From positions 474,209-538,208 of the forward strand of contig NZ_HG931175.1 of the NCBI RefSeq assembly GCF_000582785.1: 64,000 nucleotides of DNA. The letters are read 5' to 3'. Position numbers and translations under genes: made by a program. This document shows positions 30,602-39,039 of this stretch, piece after piece (position 1 is the first letter of the stretch; the number at the start of each line of letters is the position of its first letter). The notes below the pieces were generated by a model, which worked only from the letters and a program-made list of their open reading frames with translations, was not told where the DNA came from and made no database searches. The DNA is from Candidatus Blastococcus massiliensis AP3. Its GTDB lineage: Bacteria; Actinomycetota; Actinomycetes; Mycobacteriales; Geodermatophilaceae.

Positions 30602-31936
30602 ATGAGGATCCGTCTGCCCGGTCGCACCAAGCCTGCGCCGAACGCGACCACCGACGCCGCCGGGACCAGCGTCTCCGCACCGGACCCCGACGAGCCCGAC
30701 CAGTACGCCGACGGGGCCGGCGTCCGGCCCGGCTCCTACACGCCCGGCACCACCAACCTGCGCGGTCAGCGCCTGCAGCAGGCCAGCCGCGCCCTGGCCG
30801 GCGCCTCGGCCCAGCTGCTCCTGATCGTCCTGGCGCTGATCGTGGTCGGCTACGTCCTGGGCAAGCTCTGGATCGTCCTGCTCCCGGTCGTGCTGGGTCT
30901 GCTGTTCAGCACCGTGCTCTGGCCGCCCGTGCGCTTCCTCCGCAACCACGGGTGGCCCTCCGCGCTCGCCTCGATCAGCGTCCTGCTGACCTTCTTCGCC
31001 GCCTTCGCCGGCATCATCGCGTGGCTGGCACCCCAGGTCATCGACCAGGTCGAGGACCTCGCCGACGGCGTGACCAGCGGCCTGGAGCAGCTGCAGGAGT
31101 GGCTGGCCGGCCCGCCGTTCAACATCGGCGAGGAGCAGCTCGGCACCGCCATCGACCAGGTCATCGACTCGGTACAGGGCAACGCCCAGAACATCGCGCA
31201 GTACGCCGTGACGGGCGCCACCGCGATCGGCGGCATCGTGCTCAACCTGGTCCTGGCGCTGGTGCTGACCTTCTTCTTCCTCAAGGACGGTCCGCGCTGG
31301 GTCCCGTGGCTCGCCGCGCAGACCGGCCCGCCCGCCGCACCGCACATCGCGGCGCTGTCCTACAAGACGTGGTCGACCCTCTCGGAGTTCATCCGTCTCC
31401 AGGCCGTCGTGGGGTTCGTCGACGCGCTGTTCATCGGTCTCGGCCTGTGGGCCCTCGGCGTTCCGCTGGTGCTCCCGCTGGCCGTCCTGACCTTCTTCGG
31501 TGCCTTCATCCCCATCATCGGGGCCTTCGTGGCCGGCGGGTTCGCGGTGCTCATCGCACTGGTGGACAGCGGCCCCACCACCGCCCTCCTCGTCCTGGGC
31601 CTGATCATCGTCGTGCAGCAGATCGAGGGCAACGTGCTGCAGCCGATCCTCCAGGGCCGCGGCCTGAACCTGCACGCCGCCGTCGTCATCCTGGCGGTCA
31701 CCGCAGGCAGCAGCCTCGCGGGCATCATCGGCGCCTTCCTCGCCGTCCCGGTGACCGCGCTCATCGCCGTCTCCTACCGCTACGCGCGCGACCAGCTCGA
31801 CGGCAAGTCACCGGAGGTCGACTCCGACGGCACCCGGGCCCAGGTCGTCGAGGACGAGACGGGCGCACACCTGACCCGGGAACAGGTCGCTCCTCCGGAG
31901 GACCCCGACGAGGAGGGGTCCCCCGTCCGGAGCTGA
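30602..31936 (+). CDS. AI-2E family (PerM/TqsA-like) membrane transporter
   Basis: A 444-residue polytopic membrane protein. A disordered N-terminal 60 residues is followed by paired hydrophobic helices (LLIVLALIVVGYVLGKLWIVLLPVVLGLLF), a large soluble loop with DQVEDLADGVTSGLEQLQEWL, and the family helices LVLALVLTFFFLKDG and FFGAFIPIIGAFVAGGFAVLIALVDSGP plus EGNVLQPILQGRGLNLHAAVVIL. An acidic C-terminal tail of about 50 residues ends the protein. Members export autoinducer-2 or act as Na+/H+ antiporters; the role here cannot be told. Followed by a short hairpin. Confidence 0.88.
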   Translation: MRIRLPGRTKPAPNATTDAAGTSVSAPDPDEPDQYADGAGVRPGSYTPGTTNLRGQRLQQASRALAGASAQLLLIVLALIVVGYVLGKLWIVLLPVVLGLLFSTVLWPPVRFLRNHGWPSALASISVLLTFFAAFAGIIAWLAPQVIDQVEDLADGVTSGLEQLQEWLAGPPFNIGEEQLGTAIDQVIDSVQGNAQNIAQYAVTGATAIGGIVLNLVLALVLTFFFLKDGPRWVPWLAAQTGPPAAPHIAALSYKTWSTLSEFIRLQAVVGFVDALFIGLGLWALGVPLVLPLAVLTFFGAFIPIIGAFVAGGFAVLIALVDSGPTTALLVLGLIIVVQQIEGNVLQPILQGRGLNLHAAVVILAVTAGSSLAGIIGAFLAVPVTALIAVSYRYARDQLDGKSPEVDSDGTRAQVVEDETGAHLTREQVAPPEDPDEEGSPVRS

Positions 31937-31938
31937 GT

Positions 31939-31961
31939 CCGCCCCCCTCCTGCGGGGGCGG
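31939..31961 (+). terminator. Hairpin after the AI-2E gene
   Basis: CCGCCCCC-CTCCTGC-GGGGGCGG, beginning 2 bases after the stop. Confidence 0.6.
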
Positions 31962-32026
31962 GAATGCGGCAGGGCCCGGTGGGGCTGCACCGGCAGTGGT
32001 TTCGACGTCGACGGAGGAATGACCAG

Positions 32027-32986
32027 GTGACCCAGCGACCGGAGGAGCTCGTGGAGCTGCTCCCCGAGGCGGAGCGCTTCCTCGCCCGTCAGGAGGCGGC
32101 CGACGACGCCGCCCGGCGCCGGGGGCTGGTCCTCGTGCACGACGTCGCCGGTGACTTCGACGCCGCCCGCGCGGGCGCGACGGCGGGGTCGCACCTGCTG
32201 GCCGGGCTGTCGCACGAGGTGCTGGCCCGGTTCGACGCCGACGCCCTCGTCGACTACCGGGCGCACCGTCCCCGGGTCACCTTCAGCGGGGACCGCTACG
32301 AGGCGTTCCTCGCCCCGGAGATCGCGCTCTACGCCCTCGAGGACGACGCGGGCGTGCCCTTCCTGCTGCTGCACGGGGCGGAACCGGACTACCAGTGGGA
32401 GCGGTTCGTCAGCGCCGTCCGCGGGCTGGTCGAGCGCTTCGGCGTGACATCCGTGGTAGCCCTGCAGGCGATCCCCATGCCGGTGCCGCACACCCGGCCG
32501 GTCACCGTCACCGCGCACGCCACGCGCCGCGCGCTCATCGAGCACTATCCGGTCTACTGGGGCGAGATGCGCATCCCCGGCAGCGTCGCCTCGCTGCTCG
32601 AGATCCGGCTGGGCGAAGCCGGCGTCGACGCCCTCGGCGTGGCCGCGCACGTCCCGCACTACCTGGCGCAGACCGTCTACCCGGCCGCCTCGCTCACCCT
32701 GGTCGAGCACCTCGAGCGGCTCACCGGGCTGCACCTGCCCACCGAGTCGCTGCGGGTCGCCGCGGAGACCCACCGCACCGAGGTCGACGAGCAGATCGCC
32801 CGCTCGGCGGAGAACACCGCGGTGGTCGCCGCCCTGGAGCAGCAGTACGACGCGTTCACCGCCGCCCGCGAGAGCAGCGACCTGCTCGGCAGCGCGGGCG
32901 AGGTGCCCACGGCCGAGGAGATCGGCGCGGAGTTCGAGCGGTTCCTGGCGGACCAGGACCGCAAGCCGCCCCGTGGCGGCGAGTGA
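32027..32986 (+). CDS. PAC2-family protein (proteasome assembly chaperone-like)
   Basis: A 319-residue protein of the PAC2 family, found in actinobacteria and archaea and related to eukaryotic proteasome-assembly chaperones. The family pattern is VLVHDVAGDFDAARAGATAGSHLL, VDYRAHRPRVTFSGDRYE, FLLLHGAEPDYQWERFV, TSVVALQAIPMPVPHTRPVTVTAHAT, and VAAHVPHYLAQTVYPAASLTLVEHL. GTG 32027 is chosen because GGAGG is 9 bases upstream. It overlaps the PabB-PabC start by 14 bases. A binding partner is not indicated; no proteasome genes are in the window. Confidence 0.85.
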   Translation: MTQRPEELVELLPEAERFLARQEAADDAARRRGLVLVHDVAGDFDAARAGATAGSHLLAGLSHEVLARFDADALVDYRAHRPRVTFSGDRYEAFLAPEIALYALEDDAGVPFLLLHGAEPDYQWERFVSAVRGLVERFGVTSVVALQAIPMPVPHTRPVTVTAHATRRALIEHYPVYWGEMRIPGSVASLLEIRLGEAGVDALGVAAHVPHYLAQTVYPAASLTLVEHLERLTGLHLPTESLRVAAETHRTEVDEQIARSAENTAVVAALEQQYDAFTAARESSDLLGSAGEVPTAEEIGAEFERFLADQDRKPPRGGE

Positions 32987-34766
32987 CAGCGCGGGTGCTC
33001 CAGCCCTGACCGGCACGATGCACGGCCGGTTCGACGACCTCCTCACCGGCAGCGCGCTCACGTTCCCCGGCGCGTCCCGGGTCCTGGTCGCCCGCGAGCC
33101 GGCCGACGTCGTGCCGGTGCTCGCCGAGGTCGAGCGGGCCACCGCCGGCGGGGAGTGGGCGTTCGGCTACCTGGCGTACGAGGCGGCCGGGGGCCTGGAT
33201 CCGGGCCTCGCCGTCGCGCCCCCGGTCCCCGGCGACACCCTGCCGCTGGCCGTGTTCGCGCTGACCGACCGGATGGTCCCCGCGCCCGTGGTGACCACAC
33301 CGCCCGGACGGGCCCGCGACTACACGGCCGGCCCCTGGCAGCGCGGCTGGACCCGCGAGAGCCACCGGGACGCGGTGGCCGGCGTGCGCGCCGCCATCGC
33401 GGCGGGGGACGCGTACCAGGTGAACCTCACCGTGCGGATGCGGGCGCCCGTCGACGGGGACCTGACCCAGCTCTACGCCGACCTCGCCTGCGGGCAGCGC
33501 GGCGGGTGGTCGGCCTACCTGGACCTCGGCAGCCACGTCGTCGCCAGCGCCAGCCCGGAACTGTTCTTCGACTGGACCGGCGACCGGCTGCTCACCCGCC
33601 CGATGAAGGGCACGGCCCGCCGGGGCGCGCTCACCGCGGACGACGGCGCGGTACGGGCGGCGCTCCTGGGCAGCGAGAAGGAGCGCGCCGAGAACCTGAT
33701 GATCGTCGACCTGCTGCGCAACGACCTCGGCCGGATCGCCGAGGTGGGCAGCGTCGACGTGCCCGCCCTGTTCCGGGCCGAGCGGTACGAGACCGTCTGG
33801 CAGCTCACCTCCGACGTGACCGCCCGGCCCCGGCCGGACGTGGGCCTGGTCGACGTGTTCCGCGCGCTGTTCCCGTCCGGCTCGGTCACCGGCGCCCCCA
33901 AGCAGCGGACCATGGAGCTGATCCGGGAGCTCGAGGACGAGCCACGCGGCGCCTACTGCGGGGCGATCGGGGTGGTCGCTCCCCCGGGCCAGGCGTTCCG
34001 CGCCCGGTTCAACGTGGCGATCCGGACGGTCACGGTCGACCGGACCACGGGGACCGCCGTCTACGGCACCGGGGGCGGGATCACCTGGGCTTCCGATCCG
34101 GACGCCGAGCACGCCGAGCTGCTGGCGAAGGCGGCGATCCTGACGCAACCGTACGAGGAGTTCGCGCTGCTGGAGACGATGGCCCGCACCAGCGGTGGGA
34201 ACCTGCGCAACCTGGAGCGGCACCTGGCCCGGCTGGCCGACTCCGCCGCCTACGCCGGATTCGCCCTCGACCTCGACGACGCCCGGAGGCGGCTCGCGGC
34301 CGTCGCCGGGCAACCGTCGGCTGCCCGGGTGCGCCTGCTCCTGCGGCGCGACGGGACCGTCGAGGTCGGTGTGCACCCACCTCCCGCGCCGCTCGCCGGC
34401 CCGGTCCGGCTGGCAATCGACCCCGAGCCGGTCGACGCCGACGACGTCTGGCTGCGGCACAAGACGACCCGGCGGACGCCCTACGAGGAGCGCGCCCGCC
34501 GGTGGCCGGACGCCGACGACGTCGTCCTCGTCTCCTCCCGCGGTGAGGTCACGGAGACGACGATCGCCAACCTCGCCGTCCGCCTGGACGGGCAGTGGTG
34601 GACCCCGCCGGTCTCCAGCGGCTGCCTGCCCGGCGTCGAACGCGGTCGACTGGTCGACGACGGCAGGCTGCGCGAGCGGGTGCTCCGCCCCGCCGACCTC
34701 GCCGCGGCCGAGGGGCTCGCCGTCGTCAGCTCGCTGCGCGGCTGGCGGGAGGCCCGCCTGGTGTAG
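32973..34766 (+). CDS. pabB: Aminodeoxychorismate synthase component I fused to aminodeoxychorismate lyase (PabB-PabC)
   Basis: A 597-residue bifunctional folate enzyme. Residues about 1-395 are the chorismate-binding PabB part, with QVNLTVRMRAP, KGTARRG (the conserved Lys-Gly), LMIVDLLRNDLGRI, SVTGAPK and YCGAIG. Residues about 400-597 are a PLP class-IV aminotransferase-fold lyase: LLETMARTSGGNLRNLERHLARLADSA, the PLP lysine in WLRHKTTRRTPY, then EVTETTIANLAVRL and SGCLPGVERGRL. It would convert chorismate plus ammonia to p-aminobenzoate when joined by a PabA glutaminase, which is not in the window. GTG 32973 overlaps the PAC2 gene; ATG 33018 is an alternative start. Confidence 0.9.
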   Translation: MAASDSAGAPALTGTMHGRFDDLLTGSALTFPGASRVLVAREPADVVPVLAEVERATAGGEWAFGYLAYEAAGGLDPGLAVAPPVPGDTLPLAVFALTDRMVPAPVVTTPPGRARDYTAGPWQRGWTRESHRDAVAGVRAAIAAGDAYQVNLTVRMRAPVDGDLTQLYADLACGQRGGWSAYLDLGSHVVASASPELFFDWTGDRLLTRPMKGTARRGALTADDGAVRAALLGSEKERAENLMIVDLLRNDLGRIAEVGSVDVPALFRAERYETVWQLTSDVTARPRPDVGLVDVFRALFPSGSVTGAPKQRTMELIRELEDEPRGAYCGAIGVVAPPGQAFRARFNVAIRTVTVDRTTGTAVYGTGGGITWASDPDAEHAELLAKAAILTQPYEEFALLETMARTSGGNLRNLERHLARLADSAAYAGFALDLDDARRRLAAVAGQPSAARVRLLLRRDGTVEVGVHPPPAPLAGPVRLAIDPEPVDADDVWLRHKTTRRTPYEERARRWPDADDVVLVSSRGEVTETTIANLAVRLDGQWWTPPVSSGCLPGVERGRLVDDGRLRERVLRPADLAAAEGLAVVSSLRGWREARLV

Positions 34767-34790
34767 TGCCGCGCGAGTGGGGCCCGGAGG

Positions 34791-34832
34791 GTCCCGCGCA
34801 GGCGTGGCGGGCACGCTCAGCCTGCGCGGGAC
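34791..34832. terminator. Bidirectional terminator
   Basis: Perfect 13-base arms GTCCCGCGCAGGC / GCCTGCGCGGGAC between convergent stops at 34766 and 34873. Confidence 0.8.
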
Positions 34833-34872
34833 GGCTCCTGGCCGCGGTGTCGTCCGGAGGACGACGATGTGC

Positions 34873-36534
34873 TCAGGCGACGACGACGTGCTCGTTGGGC
34901 ACGCAGTGCGTCATGTCCTTGCCGGTGACGTCGCGCGGACCGTTCTTGCCGAGGTTGGCCGCACGGGCCAGCTCGTCCCCGGAGAGGGTCTGCGTCTGCA
35001 GCGGCTCCAGGCCACGGACGTCGTCGGCGGAGATGCCGAGGGCGTCACCGACCCGCTGGCCCCACTCGTCGTCGCACATGAAGAAGTGCCACACCATCCG
35101 CTCCTGGATGTCGCGGCGGCACTGCTCGAGGGCACCGACGAGGTTCGCCACCAGCTCGTCCTTCTCCCACTGCTCGGAGAGCTGGTAGCGCTCGCCGGCC
35201 TGCTGGTAGTCGTTCGTCCGCGGGATCCGCTTGCGGGTGAGCCGGCCGGTGATGACCGGGCCCTGCTCGTCGTGCGTCGGGTACTCCGCCTCACGCAGAC
35301 CGCCGAGGATCGACGGCTCGTAGTTCACGTGCGGGTTCGTGCCCTCGGCGCGGTCCACGCCGTAGGCCATCGCACCGTCGCGCTGGTTGGTGGCCACCTT
35401 CGCCTTCGGGGCATTCACCGGCAGCTGCAGGTAGTTCGGCCCGACGCGGTAGCGCTGGGTGTCGGAGTAGGAGAACGTCCGGCCGACCAGCATCTTGTCG
35501 TCGGAGAAGTCCAGGCCGTCCACCAGCACGCCGGTGCCGAACGCGATCTGCTCGTTCTCGGTGAAGTTGTCCACCGGCATCCGGTTCAGGGTCATCGTGC
35601 CGACCTTGCGCACCGGGAAGAGCTCCTGCGGCCAGGTCTTCGTGTCGTCCAGCGGGTCGAAGTCGAGCTCGGGGTGCTCGTCGTCGCTCATGATCTGGAC
35701 GTAGAGGTCCCACTGCGGGAAGTCGCCCGCGGCGATGGAGTCGTGCAGGTCCTTGGTGTGGGTGCCCAGGCTCGTCGCCTGCGCGGCCGACGCGTCGGCG
35801 GCGCCCCAGGACTTCACGCCGTCGCGCGGGTACCAGTGGTACTTGACCAGGACGGTCTCGCCCTGGGCGTTGACCCACTTGTAGGTGTTCACGCCAAAGC
35901 CCTGCATGTTCCGGTAGTTGGCCGGCGTGCCGCGGGGGCTGAAGACCAGCGAGATCATGTGCAGGGCCTCGGGGGTCTGGCTGAAGAAGTCGAACGCGCG
36001 CTCGGCGACGTTGGCCTCGAAGGTGACCGGGTCGGGCTTCTGCGAGTGGATGAAGTCGGGGAACTTGATGGCGTCCCGGATGAAGAAGACGCCCAGGTTG
36101 TTGCCGACGAGGTCCCAGTTGCCGTCCTCGGTGTAGAACTTCACCGCGAAGCCGCGGGGGTCGCGCGCGGACTCCGAGGAGTCACGGCCACCGGCCACGG
36201 TGGAGAAGCGGACGGCGACGTCGGTGCGCTTGCCCTTCTCCTGGAACAGCTTGGCGCGGGTGTACGTCGAGACCGGCTCGTCGCCGACGGTGCCGTCGGC
36301 CTCGAAGTAGCCGAACGCGGTGATGCCGCGGGCGTGCACCACGCGCTCCGGGATCCGCTCCCGGTCGAAGTGGCTGATCTTCTCGAGGAACTGGTAGTTC
36401 TCCAGGGTGGCCGGGCCTCGGGCGCCCACCGTCCGCTGGTTCTGGTTGTCGTAGACCGGGTGACCCTGACGGTTGGTCAGGAGCGGGCGGTCGGCCTCGC
36501 TCGGGGCCGGGCCCTGCGATGCGACGTCGGTCAT
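34873..36534 (-). CDS. katA: Monofunctional heme catalase
   Basis: A 553-residue catalase that disproportionates hydrogen peroxide. The distal histidine is in [14 protein letters not shown], the distal asparagine in [27 protein letters not shown], and the proximal tyrosine in [18 protein letters not shown]. The N-terminus [34 protein letters not shown] is typical. It is a clade-3-like enzyme with a C-terminal extension but without the large-subunit flavodoxin-like domain. ATG 36534 has AGGAGG upstream. The stop of the furA gene overlaps it (ATGA), so the pair is translationally coupled and under a shared Fur operator. Fur normally represses until peroxide oxidises it. Confidence 0.93.
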   Translation of the reverse strand: MTDVASQGPAPSEADRPLLTNRQGHPVYDNQNQRTVGARGPATLENYQFLEKISHFDRERIPERVVHARGITAFGYFEADGTVGDEPVSTYTRAKLFQEKGKRTDVAVRFSTVAGGRDSSESARDPRGFAVKFYTEDGNWDLVGNNLGVFFIRDAIKFPDFIHSQKPDPVTFEANVAERAFDFFSQTPEALHMISLVFSPRGTPANYRNMQGFGVNTYKWVNAQGETVLVKYHWYPRDGVKSWGAADASAAQATSLGTHTKDLHDSIAAGDFPQWDLYVQIMSDDEHPELDFDPLDDTKTWPQELFPVRKVGTMTLNRMPVDNFTENEQIAFGTGVLVDGLDFSDDKMLVGRTFSYSDTQRYRVGPNYLQLPVNAPKAKVATNQRDGAMAYGVDRAEGTNPHVNYEPSILGGLREAEYPTHDEQGPVITGRLTRKRIPRTNDYQQAGERYQLSEQWEKDELVANLVGALEQCRRDIQERMVWHFFMCDDEWGQRVGDALGISADDVRGLEPLQTQTLSGDELARAANLGKNGPRDVTGKDMTHCVPNEHVVVA

Positions 36535-36986
36535 GCGGGTATGCCTCCTACTTCGTCGGACACTTCTGCTGCCGTTCCCTGGCAGCTGCGGCACAGGCCC
36601 CAGAACACGACCTCGGCCTCGTCGACGACGAAGCCGGCCGTGTCCGAGGGGCTCAGGCACGGGGCCGCCCCGACGGTGCAGTCGACATCGGCGACGGCAC
36701 CGCACGAGCGGCAGACCAGGTGGTGGTGGTTGTCGCCCACCCGCAGCTCGAAGAGCGCAGGCGCACCGGCGGGTTCGATCCGGCGGGCGAGCCCCACGGA
36801 GACCAGGGCGTCCAGCACGCCGTAGACCGTCTGCGGGGACAGCGTGGGGTGCTGGGCGCGGGCGCCGGTGACGAGGGTGTCGGCATCGGCGTGGGGATGG
36901 GTGGAGAGGACCTCGAGCACCGACAGCCTCGGTCGGGTGACCCGCAGACCGGCCTCGCGCAGCTGGTGCGCCCACGTCGTCTCCAT
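36531..36986 (-). CDS. furA: Fur-family peroxide/iron regulator (FurA-like)
   Basis: A 151-residue Fur-family repressor. Winged helix: [19 protein letters not shown], then [22 protein letters not shown]. Metal sites: [17 protein letters not shown] and the C-terminal WGLCRSCQG give two CxxC pairs for structural zinc, and the His/Asp residues of the regulatory site are in DNHHHLVC. It is the actinobacterial FurA type that stands just before a catalase or KatG gene. An AT-rich palindrome lies 19 bases upstream of the ATG and would be the autoregulatory site. Here the partner is a monofunctional catalase rather than KatG. Confidence 0.9.
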   Translation of the reverse strand: METTWAHQLREAGLRVTRPRLSVLEVLSTHPHADADTLVTGARAQHPTLSPQTVYGVLDALVSVGLARRIEPAGAPALFELRVGDNHHHLVCRSCGAVADVDCTVGAAPCLSPSDTAGFVVDEAEVVFWGLCRSCQGTAAEVSDEVGGIPA

Positions 36987-37004
36987 CGACGTCCAGTGTC
37001 CGCC

Positions 37005-37029
37005 CTTGTTTTGAACCAGTCAAATCAAG
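37005..37029 (-). promoter_or_regulatory. FurA operator
   Basis: CTTGTTTTGA-ACCAG-TCAAATCAAG: 10-base arms pairing at 9 positions around 5 bases, in an AT-rich island within GC-rich DNA, 19 bases upstream of the furA ATG. Position and composition fit a FurA autoregulatory site covering the furA-katA promoter. Confidence 0.7.
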
Positions 37030-37048
37030 GCCGACCCGTAGGGGCGAG

Positions 37049-37134
37049 GATGATCAGCTCACCTGATCGTCCAGCGTCCTCCCTCAGCGCCGGCCGTGAG
37101 GGAGGACACGCGATGATCAGGTCAGCTGATCATC
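37049..37134 (-). terminator. Nested long hairpin (purU terminator or larger structured element)
   Basis: Outer arms of 23 bases (37049-37071 and 37112-37134) pair at 21 positions, each containing TGATCAGCT or GATCAGGT. Inside is a second perfect 11-base stem (37076-37086 with 37097-37107) around GCGCCGGCCG. It lies between the purU stop (37145) and the furA operator. It is far longer than a normal terminator, so a structured RNA or protein-binding cruciform is possible. Confidence 0.65.
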
Positions 37135-37144
37135 GACGGGGCGG

Positions 37145-38026
37145 TCAGGCGAAGACGATGGTGCGGTCGCCCTCGACGACGACGCGGTCCTCGACGTGCC
37201 AGGTCACCGCCTGCGCGAGCACCTGCCGCTCGACGTAGCGGCCCACTCGCCGCATGTCCTCGACCGTCGCCCGGTGATCCACGCGGGCGACCTCCTGCTC
37301 GATGATCGGCCCGGCGTCGAGTTCCTCGGTCACGTAATGGGCGGTCGCGCCGATCAGCTTCACGCCGCGGTCGTGCGCCGCCTGGTACGGGTTCGCGCCG
37401 ACGAACGCCGGCAGGAAGCTGTGGTGGATGTTGATCAGCCGCTCCGGGAACCGCGCGCAGAACTCCGGCGACACGATCTGCATGTAGCGCGCCAGCACCA
37501 CGAGGTCGACGTCGCCGACGACCTCCAGCGCGCGGGCCTCGGCCTCCGGCTTCGTGTCCGGGGTGACCGGCACGTGGTGGAACGGGATGCCGGCGGCGCG
37601 GGCCACCGGTTCGAGATCCGGGTGGTTGGAGACGACTGCGGTGATCTCGGCACGCAGGTCACCGGCGCGGACGCGGTAGATCAGCTCCTGCAGCACGTGG
37701 TCGGCTCGGCTGACGAACACCGCGACCGCGGGCAGGTGGCGCGCCTCGCTCAGCCGCCAGGTGAGCTGCCACTCCCCCGCCAGATCGCCGAGCCGCTGCT
37801 CGAGCTCGGCCCGCCGCGCCGGCAGGTCGGCGACGACGAACTCGAGCCGGAGGGTGAACGTGCCCCCGCTCGGGTCCGACGAGTGCTGCTGCGATTCGGT
37901 GATGTTCGCGCCGACGTCGGCCAGCAGGCGGGACAGGACGGCGACGATCCCCGGCTGGTCGGGGCAGCGGACCACCAGCCGCCCGAGGTCGGCGGTACGG
38001 GGGTCGTGCGGGCCTGCGGCGGACAT
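37145..38026 (-). CDS. purU: Formyltetrahydrofolate deformylase
   Basis: A 293-residue enzyme that hydrolyses 10-formyl-THF to formate and THF. Residues about 10-85 form an ACT regulatory domain (LVVRCPDQPGIVAVLSRLLADVGANITESQQHS). The formyltransferase-fold catalytic domain has FVSRADHVLQELIYR, VVSNHPDLEPVARAAGIPFHHVPVT, LARYMQIVSPEF, INIHHSFLPAFVGANPYQAAHDRGVKLIGATAHYVTEELDAGPII with the catalytic His and Asp. ATG 38026 begins MSAAGPHDP; the sequence before it is not coding-like. It is separated from the ligD-polymerase gene by 83 bases and followed by the long hairpin. Confidence 0.93.
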   Translation of the reverse strand: MSAAGPHDPRTADLGRLVVRCPDQPGIVAVLSRLLADVGANITESQQHSSDPSGGTFTLRLEFVVADLPARRAELEQRLGDLAGEWQLTWRLSEARHLPAVAVFVSRADHVLQELIYRVRAGDLRAEITAVVSNHPDLEPVARAAGIPFHHVPVTPDTKPEAEARALEVVGDVDLVVLARYMQIVSPEFCARFPERLINIHHSFLPAFVGANPYQAAHDRGVKLIGATAHYVTEELDAGPIIEQEVARVDHRATVEDMRRVGRYVERQVLAQAVTWHVEDRVVVEGDRTIVFA

Positions 38027-38109
38027 GCGCGAGATCGTCCCAGAGGTCGGCCCGGCCCCCTCCAGGGCACCGCCCCGAGCCCGCGAGGGGGTGGGGAGGA
38101 AGGGGTTCT

Positions 38110-39039
38110 CTATTCGGGCAGGGGTGCCCGGGTGGCGCCCGCGACGTCGAACAGGTCGCCGTACTCCTCGACCCGCGCCAGCACGTCGTCGGTCGTGAAC
38201 CGCAGCTCCGCCGGGTCCAGGCTGCCGTCGCGCACCGCGTCGACCTCGTCCCAGCCGATCGGGGTGGACACCGTGGCCCCCGCCCGCGCCCGCAACGAGT
38301 ACGGGGCGACGGTCGTCTTGGCCGTGTTGTTCTGGCTCCAGTCGATGAGCACCTTGCCCGGGCGCAGCACCTTCTCCATCCGCCAGACGACGTCGTCGGG
38401 CGTCTCGGCCGAGAGCTCCTGCGCCAGCATCTTGGCGTAGCGGCTCGGGTGCTCCCGGTCCGCCGGCGTCTCGATCGGCGCGTACACCTGCATGCCCTTC
38501 GACCCGGACGTCTTCACCACCGGGTCGAGGCCGTCGGACTCCAGCCGCTCCCCCAGCCGCTCGGCCACCGCGCAGCACTCCGCGATACCGGTGTCGGGGC
38601 CCGGGTCGAGATCGAGCACGAGCAGGTCGGGCAGCTGCGGCTCGCCGTCGTCGTCCACCTGCCACTGCGGCACGTGCAGCTCGAGCGCCGCCAGGTTGGC
38701 CGCCCACGCCAGGTCGGGCACGTCCTCCAGCACGACCATGTCGAGGGTCTCCCGGCCCCTGGTGCTGCCCGGACTCGGGATGGTCACCCTGCGTACCCAC
38801 TCGGGAGCGTGCCGGGCGCTGTTCTTCTCGAAGAACGCCTGGCCCTCCACGCCGTCGGGCCAGCGGGTGAAGGTGACCGGCCGGCCGGCGAGGTGCGGCA
38901 GCAGCACCGGCGCGACCCGCACGTAGTAGTCGATGACCTGCGCCTTGGTGAAGCCCACCTCGGGGAAGAGCACCTTCTCCAGGTTGGAGACGGCCAGCCG
39001 GCGCCCCGCGATCTCCACCCGCTGCTTCGCGGGACTCAC
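38110..39039 (-). CDS. ligD: LigD polymerase/primase domain protein (stand-alone)
   Basis: A 309-residue AEP-superfamily polymerase of the NHEJ LigD type. Motifs: VSNLEKVLFPEVGFTKAQVIDYYVRVAPVLLPHLAGRPVTFTRWPDGVEG (first half), LPDLLVLDLDPGPDTG with the metal aspartates DLDP, VVKTSGSKGMQVYAPI, and KVLIDWSQNNTAKTTVAPYSLRARAGATVSTPIGWDEV. It adds ribo- or deoxynucleotides during end processing. GTG 39039 overlaps the stop of the ligase gene by 4 bases (GTGA), so it is the third gene of the Ku operon. In Mycobacterium this domain is fused to the ligase in one LigD; here it is separate. Confidence 0.92.
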   Translation of the reverse strand: MSPAKQRVEIAGRRLAVSNLEKVLFPEVGFTKAQVIDYYVRVAPVLLPHLAGRPVTFTRWPDGVEGQAFFEKNSARHAPEWVRRVTIPSPGSTRGRETLDMVVLEDVPDLAWAANLAALELHVPQWQVDDDGEPQLPDLLVLDLDPGPDTGIAECCAVAERLGERLESDGLDPVVKTSGSKGMQVYAPIETPADREHPSRYAKMLAQELSAETPDDVVWRMEKVLRPGKVLIDWSQNNTAKTTVAPYSLRARAGATVSTPIGWDEVDAVRDGSLDPAELRFTTDDVLARVEEYGDLFDVAGATRAPLPE

